Shown: positions 1 to 10,245, counted from the first letter of the stretch. The stretch: 64,000 nt of DNA from Latrodectus hesperus (GCA_037975125.1 CM075853.1:54889091-54953090), one strand, 5' to 3'. Numbers and translations: made by a program. The notes: a model not told the origin generated them from the sequence alone.

Positions 1-2
1 CT

Positions 3-650
3 GATCAAGGGACAAATTTCACCTCTGTTGTGTTTAAAGGAATGTGTCAAATTCTCGGAATAGACAAGACGCAGACCACGCCACTACACCCACAATCGGA
101 TGGCATGGTAGAGAGGTTTAACAGAACCATCTTGAATAACCTCTCACTTATGGTTTCCAGAAATCAGCAAGATTGGGATTTGAAGCTACCGCTGTTTCTG
201 CTTGCATATCGCAGTGCTGTCCATGAGACTACCGGATATACTCCTTCACAGATGCTCTTTGGTCGCGAACTTCGTCTCCCTTGGGATCTTCAGTTTGGTC
301 GTCCACCGGATACATCTTCATCGCCAGAGGAATACCTTCGAGACCTTCAGGCACGTCTTGAAGATGTCCATAACTTCGCTCGAGACCGAATCAACCTGAC
401 GACCGAAAGAATGAAGACAAGGTATGACACAAGAGCGACGGGACATGAATTTCAAGAAGGTGACAAAGTTTGGTTGTGGAACCCGATTCGACGTAAAGGA
501 CTTTCTCCAAAGTTGCAAGCCAACTGGGAAGGTCCCTACACAGTCCTAAAAAGACTGAACGACGTCGTGGTTCGTATAAGAAAATCATCTTCTTCAAAAC
601 CAAAGGTAGTACATTATGATAGATTAGCTCCTTATCGTAATGTAGAGTAA
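3..650 (+). CDS. Retrotransposon integrase, C-terminal part (5' truncated by window edge)
   Basis: This is the 3' end of a Gypsy pol polyprotein, encoding integrase, which joins element cDNA to host DNA in the nucleus. The frame is already open at base 3 and begins with the D-Q-G-T-N-F block that holds the second Asp of the DDE triad. It continues to H-P-Q-S-D-G-M-V-E-R-F-N, which holds the catalytic Glu. The C-terminal region carries W-E-G-P-Y followed by V-H-Y-D-R-L-A-P-Y, the GPY/F module of Ty3/Gypsy integrases. The stop is TAA at 648-650. No stops or frameshifts are visible in 216 codons. The first catalytic Asp and the zinc-binding HHCC domain are off the window. No chromodomain follows the GPY/F module. 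Confidence 0.9.
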   Translation, partial: DQGTNFTSVVFKGMCQILGIDKTQTTPLHPQSDGMVERFNRTILNNLSLMVSRNQQDWDLKLPLFLLAYRSAVHETTGYTPSQMLFGRELRLPWDLQFGRPPDTSSSPEEYLRDLQARLEDVHNFARDRINLTTERMKTRYDTRATGHEFQEGDKVWLWNPIRRKGLSPKLQANWEGPYTVLKRLNDVVVRIRKSSSSKPKVVHYDRLAPYRNVE

Positions 651-830
651 AAATCAGTAGACCATGGTCTGTTTGTAAATAGTATAGATAATTTTAATCT
701 TTTCTATTTTCTTGTATTTTTAGTTGCTTGTGTATGTAATGTGCTCTGTATCCTCTTGAAATGTAAATTCTTTTATATTAAATTTGGCCTCCTATCAGGG
801 GATTGTACTGCCCGGGACGTGCAGTCCTTG

Positions 831-841
831 AGAGGGGGCAA
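831..841 (+). other. Polypurine tract
   Basis: The purine-rich run AGAGGGGGCAA sits directly against the TG that opens the LTR. That is the position of the plus-strand priming site in LTR retrotransposons. It fixes the LTR start at 842. Confidence 0.8.
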
Positions 842-1446
842 TGTTACAAATTTGTAAATAATGATTATATTTGTCTTAAAATATCTCAGACAGATCAGAA
901 ATTCTCACATTTTGGGCAAAAATTGCGGTATTTAGACGTGTTGTAGTTTAAAAGCGGATTTCCTAATGATTTGGCGACTTGGCGACATTTGGCTATATTC
1001 TTGGCGACTTGGCGACGGTTGGCGAGATTCTTGGCGACTTGGCGAGAAATCGATACTTCTGGAAACATCCATCACCTAAGCTCTAGGACCAATATTTTCC
1101 GAGATAGCCTAGAAGCTTCCAGAGCCTTGGCGAAATTGGTAGATTTCTCCGCCAAGTCAGGTATAAATACCGCAGCCCGACATGGAATAGTAGTAGAGTT
1201 TTGTGAAGACAGTCAGTTAGTGAAGACGATTAGTTGTGACTGCTAGTTGTTCTCTGTCTGAGGTATTTGAGACCTGTGATTAGAAGCTGTTTCTTATTAT
1301 ATCTGACGAATTGTAGCTGTATAATTGTGATTGTTACAGCGGGAATTTCGTTTATCTAGTGAGATTTTTTTACGAATAAAAGTCTTGTGTTCATTAAGTG
1401 GTTGCTTTATTCAACTCTCAATCGACACGAACCCGTGAAGCTCGGT

Positions 1447-1449
<3 letters not shown>
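842..1449 (+). repeat. 3' LTR, about 608 bp
   Basis: It begins TGTTAC immediately after the polypurine tract and ends at or near GGTACA (1444-1449), giving the usual TG...CA ends. U3 contains a 30-bp tandem repeat block (971-1046). A TATA-like GTATAAATA lies at about 1161-1169, and the AATAAA signal at about 1375-1380 would end R. The right boundary is set by the CA just before the (AT)n tract. It could be off by a base or two because the alternating AT hides a target duplication. Confidence 0.8.
971..1046 (+). repeat. Tandem repeat in U3 of the LTR (30-bp period, about 2.5 copies)
   Basis: Units begin at 971, 1001 and 1031. Each opens with the doublet TTGGCGACTTGGCGA(C) and closes with TTGGCNANATTC, so an 8-bp subrepeat TTGGCGAC is nested in the 30-bp period. 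It lies 115-190 bp upstream of the LTR TATA-like box, where U3 enhancers usually sit. An open frame over this block (971-1246) only reflects the repeat. Confidence 0.85.

Positions 1450-1535
<86 letters not shown>
1449..1535. repeat. (AT)n microsatellite, about 87 bp
   Basis: An uninterrupted alternating AT run starts at the last base of the LTR. The retroelement may have inserted into, or seeded, this tract. Confidence 0.95.
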
Positions 1536-1538
<3 letters not shown>

Positions 1539-4480
1539 TGCTTGCGCTCGCATTAAATTCATAAATTTCAGATTCGTAATATTTTTTGAAGGGCTGTAAA
1601 AAAATGTGCAAGCATATGACTAAAAACATTTTTTATTCCGATTTTATATTTTAAAAATATTAATTTAAAACAATTTCCAATTAATCCCCTTTAGTGATAA
1701 ACGGAAACGTGTTTTTAAAATGACTTTATCTTTATGGCCTCCAGTCAAAAAATAAGAATCATGATTTCGAAATAAGGAAATTTTTCCTGGTAAAATTGAA
1801 AATTTAATCGCAGACCTTTTAGCTCTTATGCAACAAAACGGTATGTTCAAGCGTGTAGCGAAATGTTTATTTAATGTACAGATGATTAGCATTATTTAAT
1901 AGCCTTCAATGCATAAAAACTTTTAAAGCATTTTTAACATTTCAAAAATGTTTTAACATATATTTTCTGGGTTTCTATCTTTGATTTAAAGTTAAGACTG
2001 TAGATCATTAATGAACAAATATAGTGGACTATCTTCAATAACGTAGAATTTCATTACATGTATCAAAATTTAATAAATAATTTACAGGGCATTCCTTCAT
2101 GTATGCATATCTTCTTAAGTAAAAATGAAACAAAAAATTCATCGTGTGACATTCCTAGATGGACGCAAATTTATGGTACACGTGCATAAAAATGTAAAAA
2201 AGACAAGCAAAAAAAAAAAAAAATTAAAGTGATTTTTGATAACTTGAAGTTTTTGCAATAAAAAAGCATAAAAAGATTCTTAAGAGTAAAAGTTTGGTTG
2301 CATATATATGTTAAGAAATTTATAGTTTGGAAATGGAACATTAAGTTTAATGTGGCATATCATTCCTCTAAGCTGTTAAGATTACTGTAAACTTATTTTG
2401 CATGATTATGATAGGATAATCGGTCAGATTTTGGTAATCTCCTATTTTGAAGAAGTCCAGTTTTCAATTAGTTCAGTCTTGAAGGAGTGCAGTTGAAGGG
2501 AAACAGAGTTTTGATACAGAAATGAAGCCTCATCCGGCTATATTCCAAACGCATTTAATCAAATTTATATTAAGAGGGCAGAATTGTTATTCCACTTGCT
2601 ACATGTTTAACCGTCAAGCATGTTTCCAACAAAATGGTTGGTCTCTGTGTAAAATTCGACATTATCATCAATTTGCGGGCATATATTACATTAAAAATTA
2701 TCATATTTAACAACCTTGTTTAATGAACACATTTCAACGTTAAGAAATACTTTAAAGAAACTATTAATAAATACATTTTTTTTCTGTAATTTCTTTCTTC
2801 TTCAATTAAAGCTAAAAAAATAAAATTTTAAAGTTGCTATAAATTCTGTAATATTTCTAAAACTTTTCTTATAGGAAAATTTTTTTTCCAATATATATTA
2901 ATGTCTTCCTAATGAATAATTGCTGTATTTTTTAAGGTAAAAACAAAAACGTTTAATAAATTTGATCTTTTTCCCAATAGATGCAAAATTAATCTAATAC
3001 TTGTAATTATAATCGTTAATGTTATAATGTATGTAATTATTAATGGATAAAAAACTTCTTTCATGAGTTTAGTTGCTTATTTTTTAACATTAAATAGACA
3101 AACAATTTTTTGTTAATATTTCAGAAAAAGCTATTCGATAAGTTTCAATGCCACCCTTGACCTTTAAATTTTCCTTATTCATAGATACACCTGAGCAAGG
3201 GATCTATTTGTACATTAATCAGAATATAGGACTTAATTGTTTAATTTCATTTATTAGGAAATTGTTACACATCCTAGACCACTGAGCCAATCATCAACAC
3301 TCTTGTTTTCATATCATGACATGAGATTTGTAAAAGAAAATACATAAGAAAAATAAATAAAAAAAGATATACTGTTCCAAGAAAGTGTTTTACAAATAGA
3401 AGAAAGGGATAAAAGAAATAGTCAATGGAAATCAATTAGTTCGCAGCATGGGTATTAGTAACAAGCTTTCAAATGTTTTATATTTGTAACAATTCTTAAA
3501 TTAGCGAGTGCAAACAAGCCAGCATTATCGTGCAGGAAGTGATGTCATGCCTCAATATTTTATTCAGATGCACATATGTTTTTTACCAATCAGAAAAAAA
3601 TCGCACTTCTCTATCATCACTCCTATTAAGATTAATTTTCTTATTAACTCTAAAGTGGTTGTTTTTCTCGTTCCAGATGAGATAATGATTACGTGACTAT
3701 ATTACAATTCTCATTGGTTTAAAATATTCATGACGTCAGAATCGATATGTCACACATAATTAATTACGACATCATATTGAAGAGGTGTAAATCCGACTTG
3801 TCGTTGAATTTGCTGCCTACCTTCAAATCGCATTCTTCGAGCAACAGCAAACAAGGCAAAGTTAACCCTCAAATGTCTGAGTGTCGTTGATGATGAGAAA
3901 AAAATCTATTCATGATTTTTACCAGTATACTGGTATTAAAGTATAATAAAGTATTTTTTAATTATAAGTTTTTCCGTTTGCAAAAGTTTTCAAAATCATG
4001 AAAATCACCTGTTATTGTCCTAAATAATATTTTTTCAAATCTTTAGCTATATTGCTTCCAAAATTTCCTGAAAGTGTTATCTTTTTCTAATGTGTTTCAT
4101 TGACCGATTCAAGTTTTCTTGGCTCTCCAGTTCACCAACATCTCCTAAAAAATTACACAACTGTGCCATCTAAGATCTTAAGAGATTTTAGATGATTAGA
4201 GATTTTACGTTCTCCTGAAATTTGTTAAAGCTTCTCTAATTCTCAATCTCTTTTTATCATTTTTGAATTAATGAGCATTTTGTGTGTACAATATTGATTA
4301 TTACGAGTATCGAAACCATGATTCCAGAAGTCGTTTCGCATCGCTTTAAGCCAAATGCCCTTAACAATAGCTAATAGAATTGATTTGATATGATACCCAT
4401 ATCGAGTAATGACCCTATTACTTTAACTCTTTGAAATCAAAAACATTGTCGAAATTCATTTTGCTAATAAAACGATTTCT
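1536..4480. other. Intergenic DNA, no gene recognised
   Basis: This is AT-rich with long A and T runs (for example 2209-2222). Short open frames at 1665-1892, 2522-2710 and 3508-3696 have no recognisable domains and no splice context. From about 3480 CpG dinucleotides become frequent: I counted roughly 24 in 3481-4560, against about 4 in an equal length of Frl intron at 44041-45120. A CRE-type octamer TGACGTCA lies at 3731-3738 and a perfect 16-bp palindrome TACCAGTATACTGGTA at 3920-3935. These fit an upstream regulatory zone for the gene that follows, but no function is shown. Confidence 0.5.
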
Positions 4481-4489
4481 TATATAAAG
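4481..4489 (+). promoter_or_regulatory. TATA box candidate
   Basis: TATATAAAG lies in the CpG-normal block. About 20 bp downstream is TCAATC (4500-4505), one change from the arthropod initiator TCAKTY, and an ATG follows at 4524. The spacing is acceptable for a TATA promoter. In DNA this AT-rich a chance match is possible. It could serve the possible exon at 4524-4556, a 5' UTR exon of YAE1, or nothing. Confidence 0.35.
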
Positions 4490-4523
4490 ACCAAAGTTGT
4501 CAATCAACAGAAAAAAAAGCAAA

Positions 4524-4556
4524 ATGAAAAAGAGAAGACAAATCATCCACTTCATG
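4524..4556 (+). CDS. Possible short first coding exon (MKKRRQIIHFM)
   Basis: Eleven codons run from ATG at 4524 to a splice-donor-like GTTAGT at 4557. They lie about 40 bp downstream of a TATA box and follow AAAA. A very short first exon giving the start of a signal peptide is a common arrangement in small secreted arthropod proteins. I found no in-phase second exon: the candidate acceptor at 5197 is in a different phase from the YAE1 frame. Without splicing the frame stops after seven more codons. This is a candidate only. Confidence 0.2.
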
Positions 4557-5229
4557 GTTAGTTTCAATCAGCAAGGATAATTTAAATTTTATTTTAAATT
4601 TTTATAAAAAAATAATTTGTGGCATTTTTAATTATTGACAATGAATCTCATATTACTGATTAAAAGTAGAACACGAAATTCAATATGTATCTATTTTTTT
4701 AATTTCAATAAATTATCACAGAGCAATAAAATAGCCAGATTAAAATATCATTGATTTAACATTATATTCACCGTGTGAAACATTTATGGAAAACAACTAT
4801 TTTTTCATAATAATTACTTTTAAAATACTGCTTGTAAACTTTTCACAAAAAAAAGATTGCCCTCTACTTCAATTTTATTACCATAGTAACATTTTATTTT
4901 TAAAAAGACGATATTAATTGTAGTTCACACACACACAAGGTATGAAAAACTTCCACAAATAATATTTTTAAGCGAATTAAAATGTAAATGCTGGTGTAAG
5001 CATGACTGATCGTGTACATTCTATCTTATGTATTTTGTATTGTTTATTTTTGCTTGCTGTTCGTTTGAAGCACGAGAACTATCGTCATAAATTATGATCA
5101 TATAGAAACTTAAAAAAAATATCTAATGCCTCATATTCTACTAGAATTTGTGTTTAATTTTATCATACGTATGATATTTTTGCTTTGATTTTAATAGTAA
5201 AAACTGTTTTTAACTTTATAATTATATTC

Positions 5230-5808
5230 ATGGCTTTGGTAACTGAACAATCTCATTCTACTAATTTTGAGTTAACAGTTGAAGAAATAGAATGGAAAAG
5301 ATTGAAAGAATTTAGATTAAAAGAAGGATTTGTTGGTGGTAAATGTTTGGGGGAAGAGAAAACACTGCAGAGTGGTTTTGATCACGGATATATCAATGGA
5401 TTTGAAATAAGCTATCCCATATCTGTTATTAAAGGGTTCCTCGCTGTAAATGAATTGCTATTAAAGAAAACTGACTCAAGTTTATTGGGTGAAGCTGAAA
5501 AAATTAAACAATTTTTATATGAATTTGAAAAGAAATGCAGTGAATTTAAATTAAATTGCATTCAGTTTACTAATCGCAATAGCTCTGAAGATGCAATTTT
5601 CTCTGATAATCAAAATGAGAATGAAGATTCTTTCATTAAAGAATTAGTTTGTTCAGAGGCAAAAGATATGTACGACATTAATAAATGCAAATTGAATGAA
5701 ATAAATTTAGAATTTAATGATTTAAAAGAAAATATTTTATGTTTCTTAAGAAAATGTCAGCAACCATTACTTTTGGATCAGATATCTGATAGTGAGTCTA
5801 TATATTAA
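5230..5808 (+). CDS. YAE1: YAE1-like protein (deca-GX3 motif), 192 aa
   Basis: Yae1 proteins act with Lto1 as an adaptor that brings the cytosolic Fe-S targeting complex to the ABC protein ABCE1/Rli1 (family knowledge). The diagnostic part is residues about 22-55. After E-W-K-R-L-K comes E-G-F-V-G-G, then L-G-E-E-K-T-L-Q-S-G-F-D-H-G-Y-I-N-G-F: glycines about every four residues, in the order expected for the Yae1 domain. The rest is charged and poorly conserved, as in other Yae1 proteins. At 192 residues it is slightly shorter than the vertebrate protein. The start is the ATG at 5230. The frame stays open back to 5185 but has no earlier ATG, and a TTTTAATAG acceptor-like site at 5191-5197 could begin a last exon that includes some 5' UTR. 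There is no intron in the coding region and no frame damage. Frl is convergent about 10 kb away. Candidate polyadenylation signals are ATTAAA at 6124 and AATAAA at 6358. Confidence 0.75.
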   Translation: MALVTEQSHSTNFELTVEEIEWKRLKEFRLKEGFVGGKCLGEEKTLQSGFDHGYINGFEISYPISVIKGFLAVNELLLKKTDSSLLGEAEKIKQFLYEFEKKCSEFKLNCIQFTNRNSSEDAIFSDNQNENEDSFIKELVCSEAKDMYDINKCKLNEINLEFNDLKENILCFLRKCQQPLLLDQISDSESIY

Positions 5809-6480
5809 TGTATAAAAGAATTAATCAATCAGTAAACAATTTAAAACTTAAATATATTTTAAATTTATGTTGTTGTTGTATTGATTCTTTGGCCAACAGC
5901 ACTTGACCAAGTCCACAATGTTAAACAACCCTAAAAAATCTATCACCATCAAAGGATCATTGTATAAATCTTGTTAGGATACCCCCAGGCACACAAGGAT
6001 GTGTTCTGGCATAGCCATTAATTCATGTATTAAAAATATATTTAATTTTTAAATTGATTACTGATTACTCAAAATGTAATATCCAAAATGTTAATGTTAA
6101 ATTTTAACATTAAATATGTTAATATTAAAGGGCCATGAGAAGTATCTCTAGAATTATAATTAGTAGAGGTGTACTTAGTTTTGCTGCCTAATCAAGGGTA
6201 TTAAATTGTATTTAAATTACTTAAAATAGAAAGAATACCATATATATAGAAAAGTCGGTAAAAATATATTTCAAGGTGACCCTTGGCAAAAAATAGTGAT
6301 TTTTCTGTCACCAAAAGTGTTATAAGAAACAAAATGGCATCATAAACATTATGCAATAATAAACATAATTAAAATGTTACATAAATTTTACACATTCTTA
6401 TAAACATAAAACAAGATTTCTTTACATTTATAAAAAAAAAAAAAAACTAATAAGTTTATCGCCATATTCAACATCACCTA
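5809..6480. other. Probable 3' flank of YAE1 with unidentified repeat-like DNA
   Basis: CpG becomes rare from here rightward. The part at about 5866-6020 (from TTGTTGTTGT to GGCATAGCC) is less AT-rich than its surroundings and has the texture of a decayed repeat. I could not assign it to a family. Confidence 0.35.
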
Positions 6481-6481
6481 A

Positions 6482-6680
6482 GGCCGAGCTATTAGCTGAA
6501 TGGTTAGCACTCTTACCTTTGGTTCAACAGTTCATGGGTTCAAGTTTCATCTTTGGCATCTTTGGATGTTTGTAGTGGTTCAGAATCCACTTTAAGCCAT
6601 AAACCTCAGTCTAATTAGTCCTCATGTGCAAAAAATTACCCTTCAGCAACAAATCTAAATCAATATCACACAATCGGTGG
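6482..6680 (+). repeat. tRNA-derived SINE, family A, copy 1
   Basis: An internal RNA polymerase III promoter is visible. Box A TAGCTGAATGG (6493-6503) fits TRGYNNANNGG, and box B GGTTCAAGTTT lies at 6537-6547. The body has GGATGTTTGTAGTGGTTCAG, AATCCACTTTAA and AATTAGTCCTCATGTGCAAA. The same body recurs at 9.82 and 12.91 kb in the same order. The head is tRNA-like but does not form an intact tRNA gene. Confidence 0.65.
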
Positions 6681-7715
6681 GAAACCAAAGAGAATTCTAA
6701 AAATAGGCTACCTGAAAAATGATGACTGTTTGATGAAATTGGTAAACTTGAAAAATCTAAGATAGATTCTGTGAAAGAAACTTAAACATTTAATAAATTA
6801 AGATAAATTACAAAATTAACAGGTGTTATCAAGTATTAGTATTGATTGTGTATTAAAATATAAGTGTTGAATATAATTAAATAAAGAGTTTATTCCAAAA
6901 TATACATTTGCAACAATTTACATTTCTTAATAATATTTGAAGTTAAGCATAAAAATATGTATATATATGTTTTATAAAACAGCAATGATCTGGAAAATAA
7001 ATCATTCAAATTATAACTGTAAATAATACATTAACTTAATTATATTTTTTGTTTTTATTACTTCAATTTTTTAATATTTTGATTTTAACTCACATTGTTT
7101 CTATTTATTTTTGAAGTTCATAATGGGTTGATAAATAGAAGCTATGTTCAGAATTTTAAAAATGTCCCTTGCAATATTTAGTGCAAAAAATTTTATGCTT
7201 AAACGAAATTGTTTCCATTGTAGCTGTGGACTTATTTAATGTTTTTGAAGTTATCATTTATATAAAATCTAATTCAAGTTAATATTTAGATTATTTTCAC
7301 AAATTTCTATCACTGCCATCATTTGAAAAAAAATTGAAAAGCATTGTATGTAAATAACTTCTGATGTATTTGACCAAAAATAATTACTAGGATATCATTG
7401 TAATTGTGAGAATATCAAATCTTTCTAGAAAAATTTTGTTTAACCTTTGGAAAACTGTTTGAAATTCCTGAGATTTGTTTTAGGAGAGTGTGAATGAACT
7501 CTATCATTCACACTTTTCCCAAAAAAAATGTTAAGATATAAAAAAAAATGCATTATAAGAAGAAACCCTATCATATAATGCATTGTTCTTATTTGTTGGT
7601 TTGCTGTATCTTATTATGTCAAAATTATATGGATTTTTACTATTGTCAACTTAATCTGCAAATATAAGTTTTCTTTCAGATTTCTTGAATATGAACAGTT
7701 AGTGATCTTAAGATA
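6681..7715. other. AT-rich intergenic DNA, nothing recognised
   Basis: Long A/T runs and isolated short frames only. Apart from general AT richness and one short TATATA run near 6958 I see no structure. Confidence 0.4.
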
Positions 7716-7717
7716 CT

Positions 7718-8000
7718 GTCTATCAATAAGTATTTGGACACCAATGCAAATAAGGATATTTCCAGTTCTGATCAGTGTCACACTTTCTGTACTTAAGTAT
7801 TGTGTAGGAAACAGCATTGCCATTAGTTGCATATAACATGTAAACAAAATTCAAAACTGTCTGATTTTGAGAAAGGCATAATTGTTGGATATCATAAAAA
7901 TAGCAGACCCTTAATAGACCTAACTCTACATAGTCAAACATTTCAAAATCGACAATGACAAGGACAGAAACAAGTGACAAGTCTAGGGACTGTGATGTAT
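7718..8000 (+). pseudogene. Tc1/mariner-like element remnant, 5' end
   Basis: ATAAGTATTTGGACACC (about 7724-7741) has the look of a Tc1-family terminal repeat. Downstream, in the plus frame, comes L-S-D-F-E-K-G-I-I-V-G-Y-H-K (from about 7858), close to the start of Tc1-like helix-turn-helix domains. It is followed by S-R, L-I-D-L and then a frame slip. Stops follow and the catalytic region is not recognisable. Minus-strand frames at 7614-7980 are shadows of this remnant. The match is by eye and short. Confidence 0.4.
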
Positions 8001-9070
8001 GGGATAGAATTTCCCAACTTAGCTCTGTAATTGTTTTGACATACTCTTTTCTTAGACTGCTCTTTCTTGGAACTTCACCTGCCTCTTCTCTTTGAGTACT
8101 CCATTTAAATTATCCTACTGCTGACAGTAGTTTTCCAAATTAAGCTTTACATTAAATTTTTAATGCTCATAATGTGTTTATTTTCAAATGTCTCACCGTA
8201 TACGCAGCATTCTCTTCTTCAGAGACAAATTTGTTTTAGAGTTGGAAGTGCTTGGCTTACCTCACATTATCCTCTTTTTCTTACAATGTTTTTGTTGGTA
8301 ATCCACTTTTTATGTCCAGTTATCATCCGGTTCAAGGACTTGATTTTATTTCGTAGATAGGTATATGATGATTAGATCAATAAATTTCTTCTCTTAATTC
8401 ATATGGCATCCATTTTGAATATTTCTGCACTAATCCTATCTTCTGAATATAGTCCAAAATAGTTTGTTGAGCTAAATTACGTTTTCTTTGATTCCGATGC
8501 CAGAAAAAGATTTTTCTTTAACATGGTGTTAACAGCATCATCATCAATTAATAGATAGAACTTTCCGGTAGATCTAAAATTAATGACTATTCAACAGAAC
8601 AAATTAATTGAATGGCTACTTGAGAATCAGAAAACTGTTACTGATATTTCATGGTTAAGATGGATAGCAATAATTTTCGATTGAATAATTTATTGTTTTA
8701 TACAATAATTTATCAGAAAAAATAAATATCACCATTTTTTTTTACTTCAGGATTTTATAAATTCTAACTGTAAAAAATTTCTATACTTTGATTATTTTAT
8801 TAAAACAAATTTAAAAAGTGATTTGTTTTTTCAAAAAAGTGAAGAATAATGTAATAATATGTTGTAAAATAATTTTTATAAGCATCATTTCTCTAAAAAA
8901 AATTTTTTTTTAACTAGGATCATATTTGCTTGTTTTAGTAGATACCTATCAAAATATTCATTTTAAAGTTCTTAACATTTCTTTTTTATTTAAGACAAGG
9001 AATAGAAAAATAATAAGAATCATACATTAAGAATTTTAAAATTTATTACATAAATTTTTCTATTTTTCAG
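8001..9070. other. Intergenic, unassigned
   Basis: 8000-8600 is slightly less AT-rich and may be further decayed element sequence. A plus frame at 8163-8360 has no recognisable domain. 8700-9000 is A/T runs. No gene is supported. Confidence 0.35.
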
Positions 9071-9176
9071 CATTTGAAAAATGGGATTATCAGAAGATTG
9101 CACAATCTGATTTTTGCATTAAAAAATGTTCGGATGCTCCTCTTGTATTTTAAGGAGATAATTGTTGCTCATTATA
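9071..9176 (+). CDS. Orphan exon candidate (35 codons + 1 nt), product unknown
   Basis: A good acceptor (TATTTTTCAG, 9061-9070) is followed by a frame open from the first base, H-L-K-N-G-I-I-R-R-L-H-N-L, then A-L-K-N-V-R-M-L-L-L-Y-F-K-E-I-I-V-A-H-Y. It ends at a strong donor GTAAGT (9177-9182). The frame is amphipathic and helical in character. Two downstream candidate last exons (9266-9324 and 10178-10245) both accept its 1-nt overhang in phase. I do not recognise the protein and found no convincing upstream exon, so this could be a decayed gene or coincidence. Confidence 0.3.
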
Positions 9177-9265
9177 GTAAGTATTTTTTAGGATAAATAT
9201 TATTGTAAATACTAAATAGTAAACTAATTTAAAATATTTTTAAGATAATTCTGTTTTTTTAATAG

Positions 9266-9324
9266 AAAAAGGTCACCCTTTATCAGAACGATTTAAAAAA
9301 ATAATTGAATTAATGTATAATTAA
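9266..9324 (+). CDS. Candidate last exon joined to 9071-9176
   Basis: It follows the acceptor CTGTTTTTTTAATAG. Joined in phase it adds K-K-G-H-P-L-S-E-R-F-K-K-I-I-E-L-M-Y-N and a TAA at 9322-9324. The intron would be only 89 bp. Confidence 0.28.
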
Positions 9325-9821
9325 CTCAATACAAATTAATTGAATTAATATATCAATAAAATAAACTTAATATTTTATCAATTTTACGAATCATTTTTAT
9401 TTATAACATAATAATAAGTAAGAGAAACATAGCTACTCCCCATTCTCCACTGTACAATGCAAAATCAACATATCAAACAGAGGTGAAGTTTTTATTGCAT
9501 GATAGTACCACTCTAAAATTTTATTTTTACAAAATCCACATTGTTTATTTCTATTCATGACTTAAATTAGACACTTTTGTCTACAGATTTATCATCAAAA
9601 TTAAAATATAAATTTGAAGTTATTAAATAATGAAAGATCCAGAAAGTAATTTAATTTGAAAAAGATAAGAGTTTGTATTATGAAGGAAGTTCTATAATGA
9701 TAAATAGCATTAAATAGTTATGTTAGGTGTTGTAATTAAAGCTGAATCAACAAAAAACATTCATTATATTTAAAAAATAACAGAATTAATCAAAGATAAA
9801 AGGAAAATAAATGTTTATTAA

Positions 9822-9992
9822 GATGGTGCCAAATTGGTAGCTTTATTGTCTGGCCTTCAGTAAGCAGTTAGTAGTTCTAATTTCCATTTTCAGGTATTAA
9901 TATTTATAATGGTTTAAAATTCATTTTAAATTTATTCCTTTTGAATTAGTTTTTGTGCCCAAAAATTTTTTTGTGGAACCAGTAAAATGTAT
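9822..9992 (+). repeat. tRNA-derived SINE, family A, copy 2 (very diverged)
   Basis: The order of blocks matches the copies at 6.48 and 12.91 kb: GATGGTGCCAAATTGGTAG head, TAGTTCTAATTTCC in the box B position, TATAATGGTTTAAAATTCA for the GTAGTGGTTTGGAATCCA core, then TGAATTAGTTTTTGTGCCCA for the AATTAGTCCTCATGTGCA block. Identity is low, and the call rests on collinearity with the other two. Confidence 0.4.
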
Positions 9993-10177
9993 CAATCAAT
10001 GGACCATACATTAACAAATTTATTTTTCTAATGAAATATTGTACCATGAAAGAAGTAACTTATATTTAAAAATTCTCCTCTTGATTACAAACGATTTAAC
10101 TTACAGCTCTGCTTTTATCTTTTTTTATCATTTTAATTGTATTAAAGTATACTTACAATATATTTTTCTTTTTATAG

Positions 10178-10245
10178 ATTTCCAGTCAAAAGTTTTTGAT
10201 GAAAGGAAAAAGTTGTTGAGAAATTTAAACATATCATATTGTTAG
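10178..10245 (+). CDS. Alternative candidate last exon joined to 9071-9176
   Basis: It follows the acceptor TTTTTCTTTTTATAG. Joined in phase it gives N-F-Q-S-K-V-F-D-E-R-K-K-L-L-R-N-L-N-I-S-Y-C and a TAG at 10243-10245. It competes with the exon at 9266. Confidence 0.25.

Larger units (their letters stand above)
1..1449 (+). mobile_element. Ty3/Gypsy LTR retrotransposon, 3' part (integrase end to 3' LTR)
   Basis: The window opens inside the pol gene of an LTR retrotransposon. In order it holds the integrase core and C-terminus (3-650), about 180 bp of non-coding DNA, a polypurine tract (831-841) and the complete 3' LTR (842-1449). The 5' LTR, primer-binding site, gag, protease and reverse transcriptase lie off the left edge. 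No env-like frame lies between integrase and LTR, so this is an ordinary Gypsy-type layout here. The integrase frame is open throughout and the LTR keeps its TATA and polyadenylation signals, so the insertion is not very old. Its 3' flank is a pure (AT)n tract, so a target-site duplication cannot be identified from this side alone. Confidence 0.9.

Noticed and set aside
971..1246. 91-codon frame rich in L-A-T-W-R repeats
   Set aside because: It is generated by the 30-bp tandem repeat in the LTR U3 and lies upstream of the LTR TATA-like box.
1387..1629. Frames with long Ile-Tyr alternation on both strands
   Set aside because: They are translations of the (AT)n microsatellite.
3731..3738. TGACGTCA as a functional CRE
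   Set aside because: A single octamer without other evidence; mentioned only as sequence content.
4524..5808. Joining the short exon at 4524-4556 to the YAE1 frame as a secreted protein
   Set aside because: The donor at 4557 leaves phase 0 whereas the acceptor at 5197 needs one base carried over, and YAE1 is a cytosolic protein.
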